This document shows, in pieces, positions 20,683 through 32,938 of a stretch of DNA of 64,000 bases. The position numbers and the translations under genes were made by a program. The notes below the pieces were generated by a model. That model ran no database searches. It saw only the letters and a list, made by a program, of their open reading frames with translations, and was not told the DNA's origin. The stretch covers positions 8,575,547 to 8,639,546 of the forward strand of contig OZ025210.1 of NCBI GenBank assembly GCA_964019055.1, given 5' to 3'. The stretch's first letter is position 1; each line of letters opens with the position of its first letter. Source of the DNA: Anthopleura xanthogrammica (Eukaryota > Cnidaria > Anthozoa > Actiniaria > Actiniidae).

Positions 20683-22657
20683 ATGAGCAAAAAGTGGGGG
20701 TTTCAGCAAACAGGTCACGCCGTAAGCGAAAAACCTGGTTTTGAGAGCCAAAATGGCCATTTTGCAGTTTTTTGGGCTAAAACGTTTTTTCCCCCAGCAA
20801 AACAGTGTTTTGGACACCCAAAATGTGCTTTTCTCGGCCAAAACTTGCGTTTAGCAGTGAAAACGTCGTGTTTTGAGCAAAAGAAAATTCTCAGCAAATT
20901 TCAAATTTTCTCAGCAAAAAACAGCTTTTTTGACCAAAAAGCACCTTTACTCAGCCAAAACCGAATTTTTTTTCGCCAAAACGTCGTTTTTTTATCTCAA
21001 GAGGTATTATCATGAGCAAAAAGTGGGGGTTTCAGCAAACAGGTCACGCCGTAAGCGAAAAACCTGGTTTTGAGAGCCAAAATGGCCATTTTTCAGTTTT
21101 TTGGGCTAAAAAGTTTTTTCCCCCAGCAAAACAGTGTTTTGGACACCCAAAATGTGCTTTTCTCGGCCAAAACTTGCGTTTAGCAGTGAAAACGTCGTGT
21201 TTTGAGCAAAAGAAAATTCTCAGCAAATTTCAAATTTTCTCAGCAAAAAACAGCTTTTTTGACCAAAAAGCACCTTTACTCAGCCAAAACCGAATTTTTT
21301 TTCGCCAAAACGTCGTGTTTTTATCTCAAGAGGTATTATCATGAGCAAAAAGTGGGGGTTTCAGCAAACAGGTCACGCCGTAAGCGAAAAACCTGGTTTT
21401 GAGAGCCAAAATGGCCATTTTTCAGTTTTTTGGGCTAAAAAGTTTTTTCCCCCAGCAAAACAGTGTTTTGGACACCCAAAATGTGCTTTTCTCGGCCAAA
21501 ACTTGCGTTTAGCAGTGAAAACGTCGTGTTTTGAGCAAAAGAAAATTCTCAGCAAATTTCAAATTTTCTCAGCAAAAAACAGCTTTTTTGACCAAAAAGC
21601 ACCTTTACTCAGCCAAAACCGAATTTTTTTTCGCCAAAACGTCGTGTTTTTATCTCAAGAGGTATTATCATGAGCAAAAAGTGGGGGTTTCAGCAAACAG
21701 GTCACGCCGTAAGCGAAAAACCTGGTTTTGAGAGCCAAAATGGCCATTTTTCAGTTTTTTGGGCTAAAAAGTTTTTTCCCCCAGCAAAACAGTGTTTTGG
21801 ACACCCAAAATGTGCTTTTCTCGGCCAAAACTTGCGTTTAGCAGTGAAAACGTCGTGTTTTGAGCAAAAGAAAATTCTCAGCAAATTTCAAATTTTCTCA
21901 GCAAAAAACAGCTTTTTTGACCAAAAAGCACCTTTACTCAGCCAAAACCGAATTTTTTTTCGCCAAAACGTCGTGTTTTTATCTCAAGAGGTATTATCAT
22001 GAGCAAAAAGTGGGGGTTTCAGCAAACAGGTCACGCCGTAAGCGAAAAACCTGGTTTTGAGAGCCAAAATGGCCATTTTTCAGTTTTTTGGGCTAAAAAG
22101 TTTTTCCCCCCAGCAAAACAGTGTTTTGGACACCCAAAATGTGCTTTTCTCGGCCAAAACTTGCGTTTAGCAGTGAAAACGTCGTGTTTTGAGCAAAAGA
22201 AAATTCTCAGCAAATTTCAAATTTTCTCAGCAAAAAACAGCTTTTTTGACCAAAAAGCACCTTTACTCAGCCAAAACCGAATTTTTTTTCGCCAAAACGT
22301 CGTGTTTTTATCTCAAGAGGTATTATCATGAGCAAAAAGTGGGGGTTTCAGCAAACAGGTCACGCCGTAAGCGAAAAACCTGGTTTTGAGAGCCAAAATG
22401 GCCATTTTTCAGTTTTTTGGGCTAAAAAGTTTTTTCCCCCAGCAAAACAGTGTTTTGGACACCCAAAATGTGCTTTTCTCGGCCAAAACTTGCGTTTAGC
22501 AGTGAAAACGTCGTGTTTTGAGCAAAAGAAAATTCTCAGCAAAATTTCAAATTTTCTCAGCAAAAAACAGCTTTTTTGACCAAAAAGCACCTTTACTCAG
22601 CCAAAACCGAATTTTTTTTCGCCAAAACGTCGTGTTTTTATCTCAAGAGGTATTATC
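20683..22657 (+). repeat. Six-unit duplicated block, first copy (offset 4,278 bp)
   Basis: Units at 20,683, 21,012, 21,341, 21,670, 21,999 and 22,328 match those at 24,961-26,935 one for one. The first has gctaaaaCg, the next three are plain T-variant units, the fifth has T5C6, and the sixth has an extra A in agcAaaatttc near 22,541, making it 330 bp. The offset of 4,278 bp is 13 monomers plus that base. A private change is cgtcgTtttttta near 20,987. The shared one-base insertion makes independent origin very unlikely. Confidence 0.93.
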
Positions 22658-24960
22658 ATGAGCAAAAAGTGGGGGTTTCAGCTAACAGGTCACGCCGTAA
22701 GCGAAAAACCTGGTTTTTAGAGCCAAAATGGCTATTTTGCAGTTTTTTGGGCTAAAAAGTTTTTTCCCCCAGCAAAACAGTGTTTTGGACACCCAAAATG
22801 TGCTTTTTTCGGCCAAAACTTGCGTTTAGCAGTGAAAACGTCGTGTTTTGAGCAAATGAAAATTCTCAGCAAATTTCAAATTTTCTCAGCAAAAAAAAGC
22901 TTTTTTGACCATAAAGCACCTTTACTCAGCCAAAACCGAATTTTTTTTCGCCAAAACGTCGTGTTTTTATCTCAAGAGGTATTATCATGAGCAAAAAGTG
23001 GGGGTTTCAGCAAACAGGTCACGCCGTAAGCGAAAAACCTGGTTTTGAGAGCCAAAATGGCCATTTTGCAGTTTTTGGGGCTAAAAAGTTTTTTCCCCCA
23101 GCAAAACAGTGTTTTGGACACCCAAAATGTGCTTTTCTCGGCCAAAACTTGCGTTTAGCAGTGAAAACGTCGTGTTTTGAGCAAAAGAAAATTCTCAGCA
23201 AATTTCAAATTTTCTCAGCAAAAAAAAGCTTTTTTGACCAAAAAGCACCTTTACTCAGCCAAAACCGAATTTTTTTTCGCCAAAACGTCGTGTTTTTATC
23301 TCAAGAGGTATTATCATGAGCAAAAAGTGGGGGTTTCAGCTAACAGGTCACGCCGTAAGCGAAAAACCTGGTTTTTAGAGCCAAAATGGCTATTTTGCAG
23401 TTTTTTGGGCTAAAAAGTTTTTTCCCCCAGCAAAACAGTGTTTTGGACACCCAAAATGTGCTTTTTTCGGCCAAAACTTGCGTTTAGCAGTGAAAACGTC
23501 GTGTTTTGAGCAAATGAAAATTCTCAGCAAATTTCAAATTTTCTCAGCAAAAAAAAGCTTTTTTGACCATAAAGCACCTTTACTCAGCCAAAACCGAATT
23601 TTTTTTCGCCAAAACGTCGTGTTTTTATCTCAAGAGGTATTATCATGAGCAAAAAGTGGGGGTTTCAGCAAACAGGTCACGCCGTAAGCGAAAAACCTGG
23701 TTTTGAGAGCCAAAATGGCCATTTTGCAGTTTTTGGGGCTAAAAAGTTTTTTCCCCCAGCAAAACAGTGTTTTGGACACCCAAAATGTGCTTTTCTCGGC
23801 CAAAACTTGCGTTTAGCAGTGAAAACGTCGTGTTTTGAGCAAAAGAAAATTCTCAGCAAATTTCAAATTTTCTCAGCAAAAAACAGCTTTTTTGACCAAA
23901 AAGCACCTTTACTCAGCCAAAACCGAATTTTTTTTCGCCAAAACGTCGTGTTTTTATCTCAAGAGGTATTATCATGAGCAAAAAGTGGGGGTTTCAGCAA
24001 ACAGGTCACGCCGTAAGCGAAAAACCTGGTTTTGAGAGCCAAAATGGCCATTTTTCAGTTTTTTGGGCTAAAAAGTTTTTTCCCCCAGCAAAACAGTGTT
24101 TAAGACACCCAAAATGTGCTTTTCTCGGCCAAAACTTGCGTTTAGCAGTGAAAACGTCGTGTTTTGAGCAAAAGAAAATTCTCAGCAAATTTCAAATTTT
24201 CTCAGCAAAAAACAGCTTTTTTGACCAAAAAGCACCTTTACTCAGCCAAAACCGAATTTTTTTTCGCCAAAACGTCGTGTTTTTATCTCAAGAGGTATTA
24301 TCATGAGCAAAAAGTGGGGGTTTCAGCAAACAGGTCACGCCGTAAGCGAAAAACCTGGTTTTGAGAGCCAAAATGGCCATTTTGCAGTTTTTGGGGCTAA
24401 AAAGTTTTTTCCCCCAGCAAAACAGTGTTTTGGACACCCAAAATGTGCTTTTCTCGGCCAAAACTTGCGTTTAGCAGTGAAAACGTCGTGTTTTGAGCAA
24501 AAGAAAATTCTCAGCAAATTTCAAATTTTCTCAGCAAAAAACAGCTTTTTTGACCAAAAAGCACCTTTACTCAGCCAAAACCGAATTTTTTTTCGCCAAA
24601 ACGTCGTGTTTTTATCTCAAGAGGTATTATCATGAGCAAAAAGTGGGGGTTTCAGCAAACAGGTCACGCCGTAAGCGAAAAACCTGGTTTTGAGAGCCAA
24701 AATGGCCATTTTTCAGTTTTTTGGGCTAAAAAGTTTTTTCCCCCAGCAAAACAGTGTTTAAGACACCCAAAATGTGCTTTTCTCGGCCAAAACTTGCGTT
24801 TAGCAGTGAAAACGTCGTGTTTTGAGCAAAAGAAAATTCTCAGCAAATTTCAAATTTTCTCAGCAAAAAACAGCTTTTTTGACCAAAAAGCACCTTTACT
24901 CAGCCAAAACCGAATTTTTTTTCGCCAAAACGTCGTGTTTTTATCTCAAGAGGTATTATC
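22658..24960 (+). repeat. Dimeric higher-order repeat, second occurrence
   Basis: Type-s units recur at 22,658 and 23,316 and type-g units at 22,987, 23,645 and 24,303, so the dimer of 19,038-20,682 reappears. Then type g alternates with a third type at 23,974 and 24,632 marked by cagtgtttAAgacac. The dimer period stays 658 bp, but one partner is exchanged. The T marker at 22,683 lies 2,633 bp (eight monomers plus the inserted base) from the one at 20,050. Confidence 0.93.
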
Positions 24961-26935
24961 ATGAGCAAAAAGTGGGGGTTTCAGCAAACAGGTCACGCCG
25001 TAAGCGAAAAACCTGGTTTTGAGAGCCAAAATGGCCATTTTGCAGTTTTTTGGGCTAAAACGTTTTTTCCCCCAGCAAAACAGTGTTTTGGACACCCAAA
25101 ATGTGCTTTTCTCGGCCAAAACTTGCGTTTAGCAGTGAAAACGTCGTGTTTTGAGCAAAAGAAAATTCTCAGCAAATTTCAAATTTTCTCAGCAAAAAAC
25201 AGCTTTTTTGACCAAAAAGCACCTTTACTCAGCCAAAACCGAATTTTTTTTCGCCAAAACGTCGTGTTTTTATCTCAAGAGGTATTATCATGAGCAAAAA
25301 GTGGGGGTTTCAGCAAACAGGTCACGCCGTAAGCGAAAAACCTGGTTTTGAGAGCCAAAATGGCCATTTTTCAGTTTTTTGGGCTAAAAAGTTTTTTCCC
25401 CCAGCAAAACAGTGTTTTGGACACCCAAAATGTGCTTTTCTCGGCCAAAACTTGCGTTTAGCAGTGAAAACGTCGTGTTTTGAGCAAAAGAAAATTCTCA
25501 GCAAATTTCAAATTTTCTCAGCAAAAAACAGCTTTTTTGACCAAAAAGCACCTTTACTCAGCCAAAACCGAATTTTTTTTCGCCAAAACGTCGTGTTTTT
25601 ATCTCAAGAGGTATTATCATGAGCAAAAAGTGGGGGTTTCAGCAAACAGGTCACGCCGTAAGCGAAAAACCTGGTTTTGAGAGCCAAAATGGCCATTTTT
25701 CAGTTTTTTGGGCTAAAAAGTTTTTTCCCCCAGCAAAACAGTGTTTTGGACACCCAAAATGTGCTTTTCTCGGCCAAAACTTGCGTTTAGCAGTGAAAAC
25801 GTCGTGTTTTGAGCAAAAGAAAATTCTCAGCAAATTTCAAATTTTCTCAGCAAAAAACAGCTTTTTTGACCAAAAAGCACCTTTACTCAGCCAAAACCGA
25901 ATTTTTTTTCGCCAAAACGTCGTGTTTTTATCTCAAGAGGTATTATCATGAGCAAAAAGTGGGGGTTTCAGCAAACAGGTCACGCCGTAAGCGAAAAACC
26001 TGGTTTTGAGAGCCAAAATGGCCATTTTTCAGTTTTTTGGGCTAAAAAGTTTTTTCCCCCAGCAAAACAGTGTTTTGGACACCCAAAATGTGCTTTTCTC
26101 GGCCAAAACTTGCGTTTAGCAGTGAAAACGTCGTGTTTTGAGCAAAAGAAAATTCTCAGCAAATTTCAAATTTTCTCAGCAAAAAACAGCTTTTTTGACC
26201 AAAAAGCACCTTTACTCAGCCAAAACCGAATTTTTTTTCGCCAAAACGTCGTGTTTTTATCTCAAGAGGTATTATCATGAGCAAAAAGTGGGGGTTTCAG
26301 CAAACAGGTCACGCCGTAAGCGAAAAACCTGGTTTTGAGAGCCAAAATGGCCATTTTTCAGTTTTTTGGGCTAAAAAGTTTTTCCCCCCAGCAAAACAGT
26401 GTTTTGGACACCCAAAATGTGCTTTTCTCGGCCAAAACTTGCGTTTAGCAGTGAAAACGTCGTGTTTTGAGCAAAAGAAAATTCTCAGCAAATTTCAAAT
26501 TTTCTCAGCAAAAAACAGCTTTTTTGACCAAAAAGCACCTTTACTCAGCCAAAACCGAATTTTTTTTCGCCAAAACGTCGTGTTTTTATCTCAAGAGGTA
26601 TTATCATGAGCAAAAAGTGGGGGTTTCAGCAAACAGGTCACGCCGTAAGCGAAAAACCTGGTTTTGAGAGCCAAAATGGCCATTTTTCAGTTTTTTGGGC
26701 TAAAAAGTTTTTTCCCCCAGCAAAACAGTGTTTTGGACACCCAAAATGTGCTTTTCTCGGCCAAAACTTGCGTTTAGCAGTGAAAACGTCGTGTTTTGAG
26801 CAAAAGAAAATTCTCAGCAAAATTTCAAATTTTCTCAGCAAAAAACAGCTTTTTTGACCAAAAAGCACCTTTACTCAGCCAAAACCGAATTTTTTTTCGC
26901 CAAAACGTCGTGTTTTTATCTCAAGAGGTATTATC
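24961..26935 (+). repeat. Six-unit duplicated block, second copy
   Basis: Unit-for-unit match to 20,683-22,657, including gctaaaaCg in the first unit, T5C6 in the fifth (26,277) and the extra A near 26,819 in the sixth (26,606). The sequences that follow differ: here a gctaaaaCg unit begins at 26,936, whereas a type-s unit follows the first copy. That marks the right limit of the duplication. Confidence 0.93.
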
Positions 26936-28662
26936 ATGAGCAAAAAGTGGGGGTTTCAGCAAACAGGTCACGCCGTAAGCGAAAAACCTGGTTTTGAGAG
27001 CCAAAATGGCCATTTTGCAGTTTTTTGGGCTAAAACGTTTTTTCCCCCAGCAAAACAGTGTTTTGGACACCCAAAATGTGCTTTTCTCGGCCAAAACTTG
27101 CGTTTAGCAGTGAAAACGTCGTGTTTTGAGCAAAAGAAAATTCTCAGCAAATTTCAAATTTTCTCAGCAAAAAACAGCTTTTTTGACCAAAAAGCACCTT
27201 TACTCAGCCAAAACCGAATTTTTTTTCGCCAAAACGTCGTGTTTTTATCTCAAGAGGTATTATCATGAGCAAAAAGTGGGGGTTTCAGCAAACAGGTCAC
27301 GCCGTAAGCGAAAAACCTGGTTTTGAGAGCCAAAATGGCCATTTTGCAGTTTTTTGGGCTAAAACGTTTTTTCCCCCAGCAAAACAGTGTTTTGGACACC
27401 CAAAATGTGCTTTTCTCGGCCAAAACTTGCGTTTAGCAGTGAAAACGTCGTGTTTTGAGCAAAAGAAAATTCTCAGCAAATTTCAAATTTTCTCAGCAAA
27501 AAACAGCTTTTTTGACCAAAAAGCACCTTTACTCAGCCAAAACCGAATTTTTTTTCGCCAAAACGTCGTGTTTTTATCTCAAGAGGTATTATCATGAGCA
27601 AAAAGTGGGGGTTTCAGCAAACAGGTCACGCCGTAAGCGAAAAACCTGGTTTTGAGAGCCAAAATGGCCATTTTTCAGTTTTTTGGGCTAAAACGTTTTT
27701 TCCCCCAGCAAAACAGTGTTTTGGACACCCAAAATGTGCTTTTCTCGGCCAAAACTTGCGTTTAGCAGTGAAAACGTCGTGTTTTGAGCAAAAGAAAATT
27801 CTCAGCAAATTTCAAATTTTCTCAGCAAAAAACAGCTTTTTTGACCAAAAAGCACCTTTACTCAGCCAAAACCGAATTTTTTTTCGCCAAAACGTCGTGT
27901 TTTTATCTCAAGAGGTATTATCATGAGCAAAAAGTGGGGGTTTCAGCAAACAGGTCACGCCGTAAGCGAAAAACCTGGTTTTGAGAGCCAAAATGGCCAT
28001 TTTGCAGTTTTTTGGGCTAAAAAGTTTTTTCCCCCAGCAAAACAGTGTTTTGGACACCCAAAATGTGCTTTTCTCGGCCAAAACTTGCGTTTAGCAGTGA
28101 AAACGTCGTGTTTTGAGCAAAAGAAAATTCTCAGCAAATTTCAAATTTTCTCAGCAAAAAACAGCTTTTTTGACCAAAAACCACCTTTACTCAGCCAAAA
28201 CCGAATTTTTTTTTGCCAAAACGTCGTGTTTTTATCTCAAGAGGTATTATCATGAGCAAAAAGTGGGGGTTTCAGCAAACAGGTCACGCCGTAAGCGAAA
28301 AACCTGGTTTTGAGAGCCAAAATGGCCATTTTGCAGTTTTTTGGGCTAAAAAGTTTTTTCCCCCAGCAAAACAGTGTTTTGGACACCCAAAATGTGCTTT
28401 TCTCGGCCAAAACTTGCGTTTAGCAGTGAAAACGTCGTGTTTTGAGCAAAAGAAAATTCTCAGCAAATTTCAAATTTTCTCAGCAAAAAACAGCTTTTTT
28501 GACCAAAAAGCACCTTTACTCAGCCAAAACCGAATTTTTTTTCGCCAAAACGTCGTGTTTTTATCTCAAGAGGTATTATCATGAGCAAAAAGTGGGGGTT
28601 TCAGCAAACAGGTCACGCCGTAAGCGAAAAACCTGGTTTTGAGAGCCAAAATGGCCATTTTT
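26936..28662 (+). repeat. A array, run of three gctaaaaCg units
   Basis: Units at 26,936, 27,265 and 27,594 all carry gctaaaaCg, so this variant is locally amplified. The unit at 27,923 has aaaaaCcacc near 28,181 and ttttTgcc near 28,214. The rest are consensus. The start of the next duplicated block lies in the unit at 28,581. Confidence 0.8.
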
Positions 28663-30635
28663 CAGTTTTTTGGGCTAAAAAGTTTTTTCCCCCAGCAAAA
28701 CAGTGTTTTGGACACCCAAAATGTGCTTTTCTCGGCCAAAACTTGCGTTTAGCAGTGAAAACGTCGTGTTTTGAGCAAAAGAAAATTCTCAGCAAATTTC
28801 AAATTTTCTCAGCAAAAAACAGCTTTTTTGACCAAAAAGCACCTTTACTCAGCCAAAACCGATTTTTTTTTCGCCAAAACGTCGTGTTTTTATCTCAAGA
28901 GGTATTATCATGAGCAAAAGGTGGGGGTTTCAGCAAACAGGTCACGCCGTAAGCGAAAAACCTGGTTTTGAGAGCCAAAATGGCCATTTTTCAGTTTTTT
29001 GGGCTAAAAAGTTTTTTCCCCCAGCAAAACAGTGTTTTGGACACCCAAAATGTGCTTTTCTCGGCCAAAACTTGCGTTTAGCAGTGAAAACGTCGTGTTT
29101 TGAGCAAAAGAAAATTCTCAGCAAATTTCAAATTTTCTCAGCAAAAAACAGCTTTTTTGACCAAAAAGCACCTTTACTCAGCCAAAACCGAATTTTTTTT
29201 CGCCAAAACGTCGTGTTTTTATCTCAAGAGGTATTATCATGAGCAAAAAGTGGGGGTTTCAGCAAACAGGTCACGCCGTAAGCGAAAAACCTGGTTTTGA
29301 GAGCCAAAATGGCCATTTTTCAGTTTTTTGGGCTAAAAAGTTTTTTCCCCCAGCAAAACAGTGTTTTGGACACCCAAAATGTGCTTTTCTCGGCCAAAAC
29401 TTGCGTTTAGCAGTGAAAACGTCGTGTTTTGAGCAAAAGAAAATTCTCAGCAAATTTCAAATTTTCTCAGCAAAAAACAGCTTTTTTGACCAAAAAGCAC
29501 CTTTACTCAGCCAAAACCGAATTTTTTTTCGCCAAAACGTCGTGTTTTTATCTCAAGAGGTATTATCATGAGCAAAAAGTGGGGGTTTCAGCAAACAGGT
29601 CACGCCGTAAGCGAAAAACCTGGTTTTGAGAGCCAAAATGGCCATTTTTCAGTTTTTTGGGCTAAAAAGTTTTTTCCCCCAGCAAAACAGTGTTTTGGAC
29701 ACCCAAAATGTGCTTTTCTCGGCCAAAACTTGCGTTTAGCAGTGAAAACGTCGTGTTTTGAGCAAAAGAAAATTCTCAGCAAATTTCAAATTTTCTCAGC
29801 AAAAAACAGCTTTTTTGACCAAAAAGCACCTTTACTCAGCCAAAACCGAATTTTTTTTCGCCAAAACGTCGTGTTTTTATCTCAAGAGGTATTATCATGA
29901 GCAAAAAGTGGGGGTTTCAGCAAACAGGTCACGCCGTAAGCGAAAAACCTGGTTTTGAGAGCCAAAATGGCCATTTTGCAGTTTTTTGGGCTAAAAAGTT
30001 TTTTCCCCCAGCAAAACAGTGTTTTGGACACCCAAAATGTGCTTTTCTCGGCCAAAACTTGCGTTTAGCAGTGAAAACGTCGTGTTTTGAGCAAAAGAAA
30101 ATTCTCAGCAAATTTCAAATTTTCTCAGCAAAAAACAGCTTTTTTGACCAAAAAGCACCTTTACTCAGCCAAAACCGAATTTTTTTTCGCCAAAACGTCG
30201 TGTTTTTATCTCAAGAGGTATTATCATGAGCAAAAAGTGGGGGTTTCAGCAAACAGGACACGCCGTAAGCGAAAAACCTGGTTTTGAGAGCCAAAATGGC
30301 CATTTTTCAGTTTTTTGGGCTAAAAAGTTTTTTCCCCCAGCAAAACAGTGTTTGGGACACCCAAAATGTGCTTTTCTCGGCCAAAACTTGCGTTTAGCAG
30401 TGAAAACGTCGTGTTTTGAGCAAAAGAAAATTCTCAGCAAATTTCAAATTTTCTCAGCAAAAAACAGCTTTTTTGACCAAAAAGCACCTTTACTCAGCCA
30501 AAACCGAATTTTTTTTCGCCAAAACGTCGTGTTTTTATCTCAAGAGGTATTATCATGAGCAAAAAGTGGGGGTTTCAGCAAACAGGTCACGCCGTAAGCG
30601 AAAAACCTGGTTTTGAGAGCCAAAATGGCCATTTT
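28663..30635 (+). repeat. Second 7-monomer higher-order repeat, first copy
   Basis: Shared markers with 30,966-32,938 at a constant offset of 2,303 bp (exactly seven monomers): accgaTttt at 28,861-28,863, caaacaggAca at 30,258, and cagtgtttGgg near 30,354. The G/T variants of the units in between also agree. A private change is gcaaaaGgtggg near 28,920. The limits come from the G/T site after the palindrome, which differs between copies at 28,662 and at 30,636. Confidence 0.9.
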
Positions 30636-30965
30636 GCAGTTTTTTGGGCTAAAAAGTTTTTTCCCCCAGCAAAACAGTGTTTTGGACACCCAAAATGTGC
30701 TTTTCTCGGCCAAAACTTGCGTTTAGCAGTGAAAACGTCGTGTTTTGAGCAAAAGAAAATTCTCAGCAAATTTCAAATTTTCTCAGCAAAAAACAGCTTT
30801 TTTGACCAAAAAGCACCTTTACTCAGCCAAAACCGAATTTTTTTTCGCCAAAACGTCGTGTTTTTATCTCAAGAGGTATTATCATGAGCAAAAAGTGGGG
30901 GTTTCAGCAAACAGGTCACGCCGTAAGCGAAAAACCTGGTTTTGAGAGCCAAAATGGCCATTTTG

Positions 30966-32938
30966 CAGTTTTTTGGGCTAAAAAGTTTTTTCCCCCAGCA
31001 AAACAGTGTTTTGGACACCCAAAATGTGCTTTTCTCGGCCAAAACTTGCGTTTAGCAGTGAAAACGTCGTGTTTTGAGCAAAAGAAAATTCTCAGCAAAT
31101 TTCAAATTTTCTCAGCAAAAAACAGCTTTTTTGACCAAAAAGCACCTTTACTCAGCCAAAACCGATTTTTTTTTCGCCAAAACGTCGTGTTTTTATCTCA
31201 AGAGGTATTATCATGAGCAAAAAGTGGGGGTTTCAGCAAACAGGTCACGCCGTAAGCGAAAAACCTGGTTTTGAGAGCCAAAATGGCCATTTTTCAGTTT
31301 TTTGGGCTAAAAAGTTTTTTCCCCCAGCAAAACAGTGTTTTGGACACCCAAAATGTGCTTTTCTCGGCCAAAACTTGCGTTTAGCAGTGAAAACGTCGTG
31401 TTTTGAGCAAAAGAAAATTCTCAGCAAATTTCAAATTTTCTCAGCAAAAAACAGCTTTTTTGACCAAAAAGCACCTTTACTCAGCCAAAACCGAATTTTT
31501 TTTCGCCAAAACGTCGTGTTTTTATCTCAAGAGGTATTATCATGAGCAAAAAGTGGGGGTTTCAGCAAACAGGTCACGCCGTAAGCGAAAAACCTGGTTT
31601 TGAGAGCCAAAATGGCCATTTTTCAGTTTTTTGGGCTAAAAAGTTTTTTCCCCCAGCAAAACAGTGTTTTGGACACCCAAAATGTGCTTTTCTCGGCCAA
31701 AACTTGCGTTTAGCAGTGAAAACGTCGTGTTTTGAGCAAAAGAAAATTCTCAGCAAATTTCAAATTTTCTCAGCAAAAAACAGCTTTTTTGACCAAAAAG
31801 CACCTTTACTCAGCCAAAACCGAATTTTTTTTCGCCAAAACGTCGTGTTTTTATCTCAAGAGGTATTATCATGAGCAAAAAGTGGGGGTTTCAGCAAACA
31901 GGTCACGCCGTAAGCGAAAAACCTGGTTTTGAGAGCCAAAATGGCCATTTTTCAGTTTTTTGGGCTAAAAAGTTTTTTCCCCCAGCAAAACAGTGTTTTG
32001 GACACCCAAAATGTGCTTTTCTCGGCCAAAACTTGCGTTTAGCAGTGAAAACGTCGTGTTTTGAGCAAAAGAAAATTCTCAGCAAATTTCAAATTTTCTC
32101 AGCAAAAAACAGCTTTTTTGACCAAAAAGCACCTTTACTCAGCCAAAACCGAATTTTTTTTCGCCAAAACGTCGTGTTTTTATCTCAAGAGGTATTATCA
32201 TGAGCAAAAAGTGGGGGTTTCAGCAAACAGGTCACGCCGTAAGCGAAAAACCTGGTTTTGAGAGCCAAAATGGCCATTTTGCAGTTTTTTGGGCTAAAAA
32301 GTTTTTTCCCCCAGCAAAACAGTGTTTTGGACACCCAAAATGTGCTTTTCTCGGCCAAAACTTGCGTTTAGCAGTGAAAACGTCGTGTTTTGAGCAAAAG
32401 AAAATTCTCAGCAAATTTCAAATTTTCTCAGCAAAAAACAGCTTTTTTGACCAAAAAGCACCTTTACTCAGCCAAAACCGAATTTTTTTTCGCCAAAACG
32501 TCGTGTTTTTATCTCAAGAGGTATTATCATGAGCAAAAAGTGGGGGTTTCAGCAAACAGGACACGCCGTAAGCGAAAAACCTGGTTTTGAGAGCCAAAAT
32601 GGCCATTTTTCAGTTTTTTGGGCTAAAAAGTTTTTTCCCCCAGCAAAACAGTGTTTGGGACACCCAAAATGTGCTTTTCTCGGCCAAAACTTGCGTTTAG
32701 CAGTGAAAACGTCGTGTTTTGAGCAAAAGAAAATTCTCAGCAAATTTCAAATTTTCTCAGCAAAAAACAGCTTTTTTGACCAAAAAGCACCTTTACTCAG
32801 CCAAAACCGAATTTTTTTTCGCCAAAACGTCGTGTTTTTATCTCAAGAGGTATTATCATGAGCAAAAAGTGGGGGTTTCAGCAAACAGGTCACGCCGTAA
32901 GCGAAAAACCTGGTTTTGAGAGCCAAAATGGCCATTTT
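30966..32938 (+). repeat. Second 7-monomer higher-order repeat, second copy
   Basis: Markers accgaTttt near 31,165, caaacaggAca at 32,561 and cagtgtttGgg near 32,657 lie 2,303 bp from their partners. The intervening units at 31,213, 31,542, 31,871 and 32,200 show the same order of T, T, T, G variants as 28,910, 29,239, 29,568 and 29,897. Confidence 0.9.
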
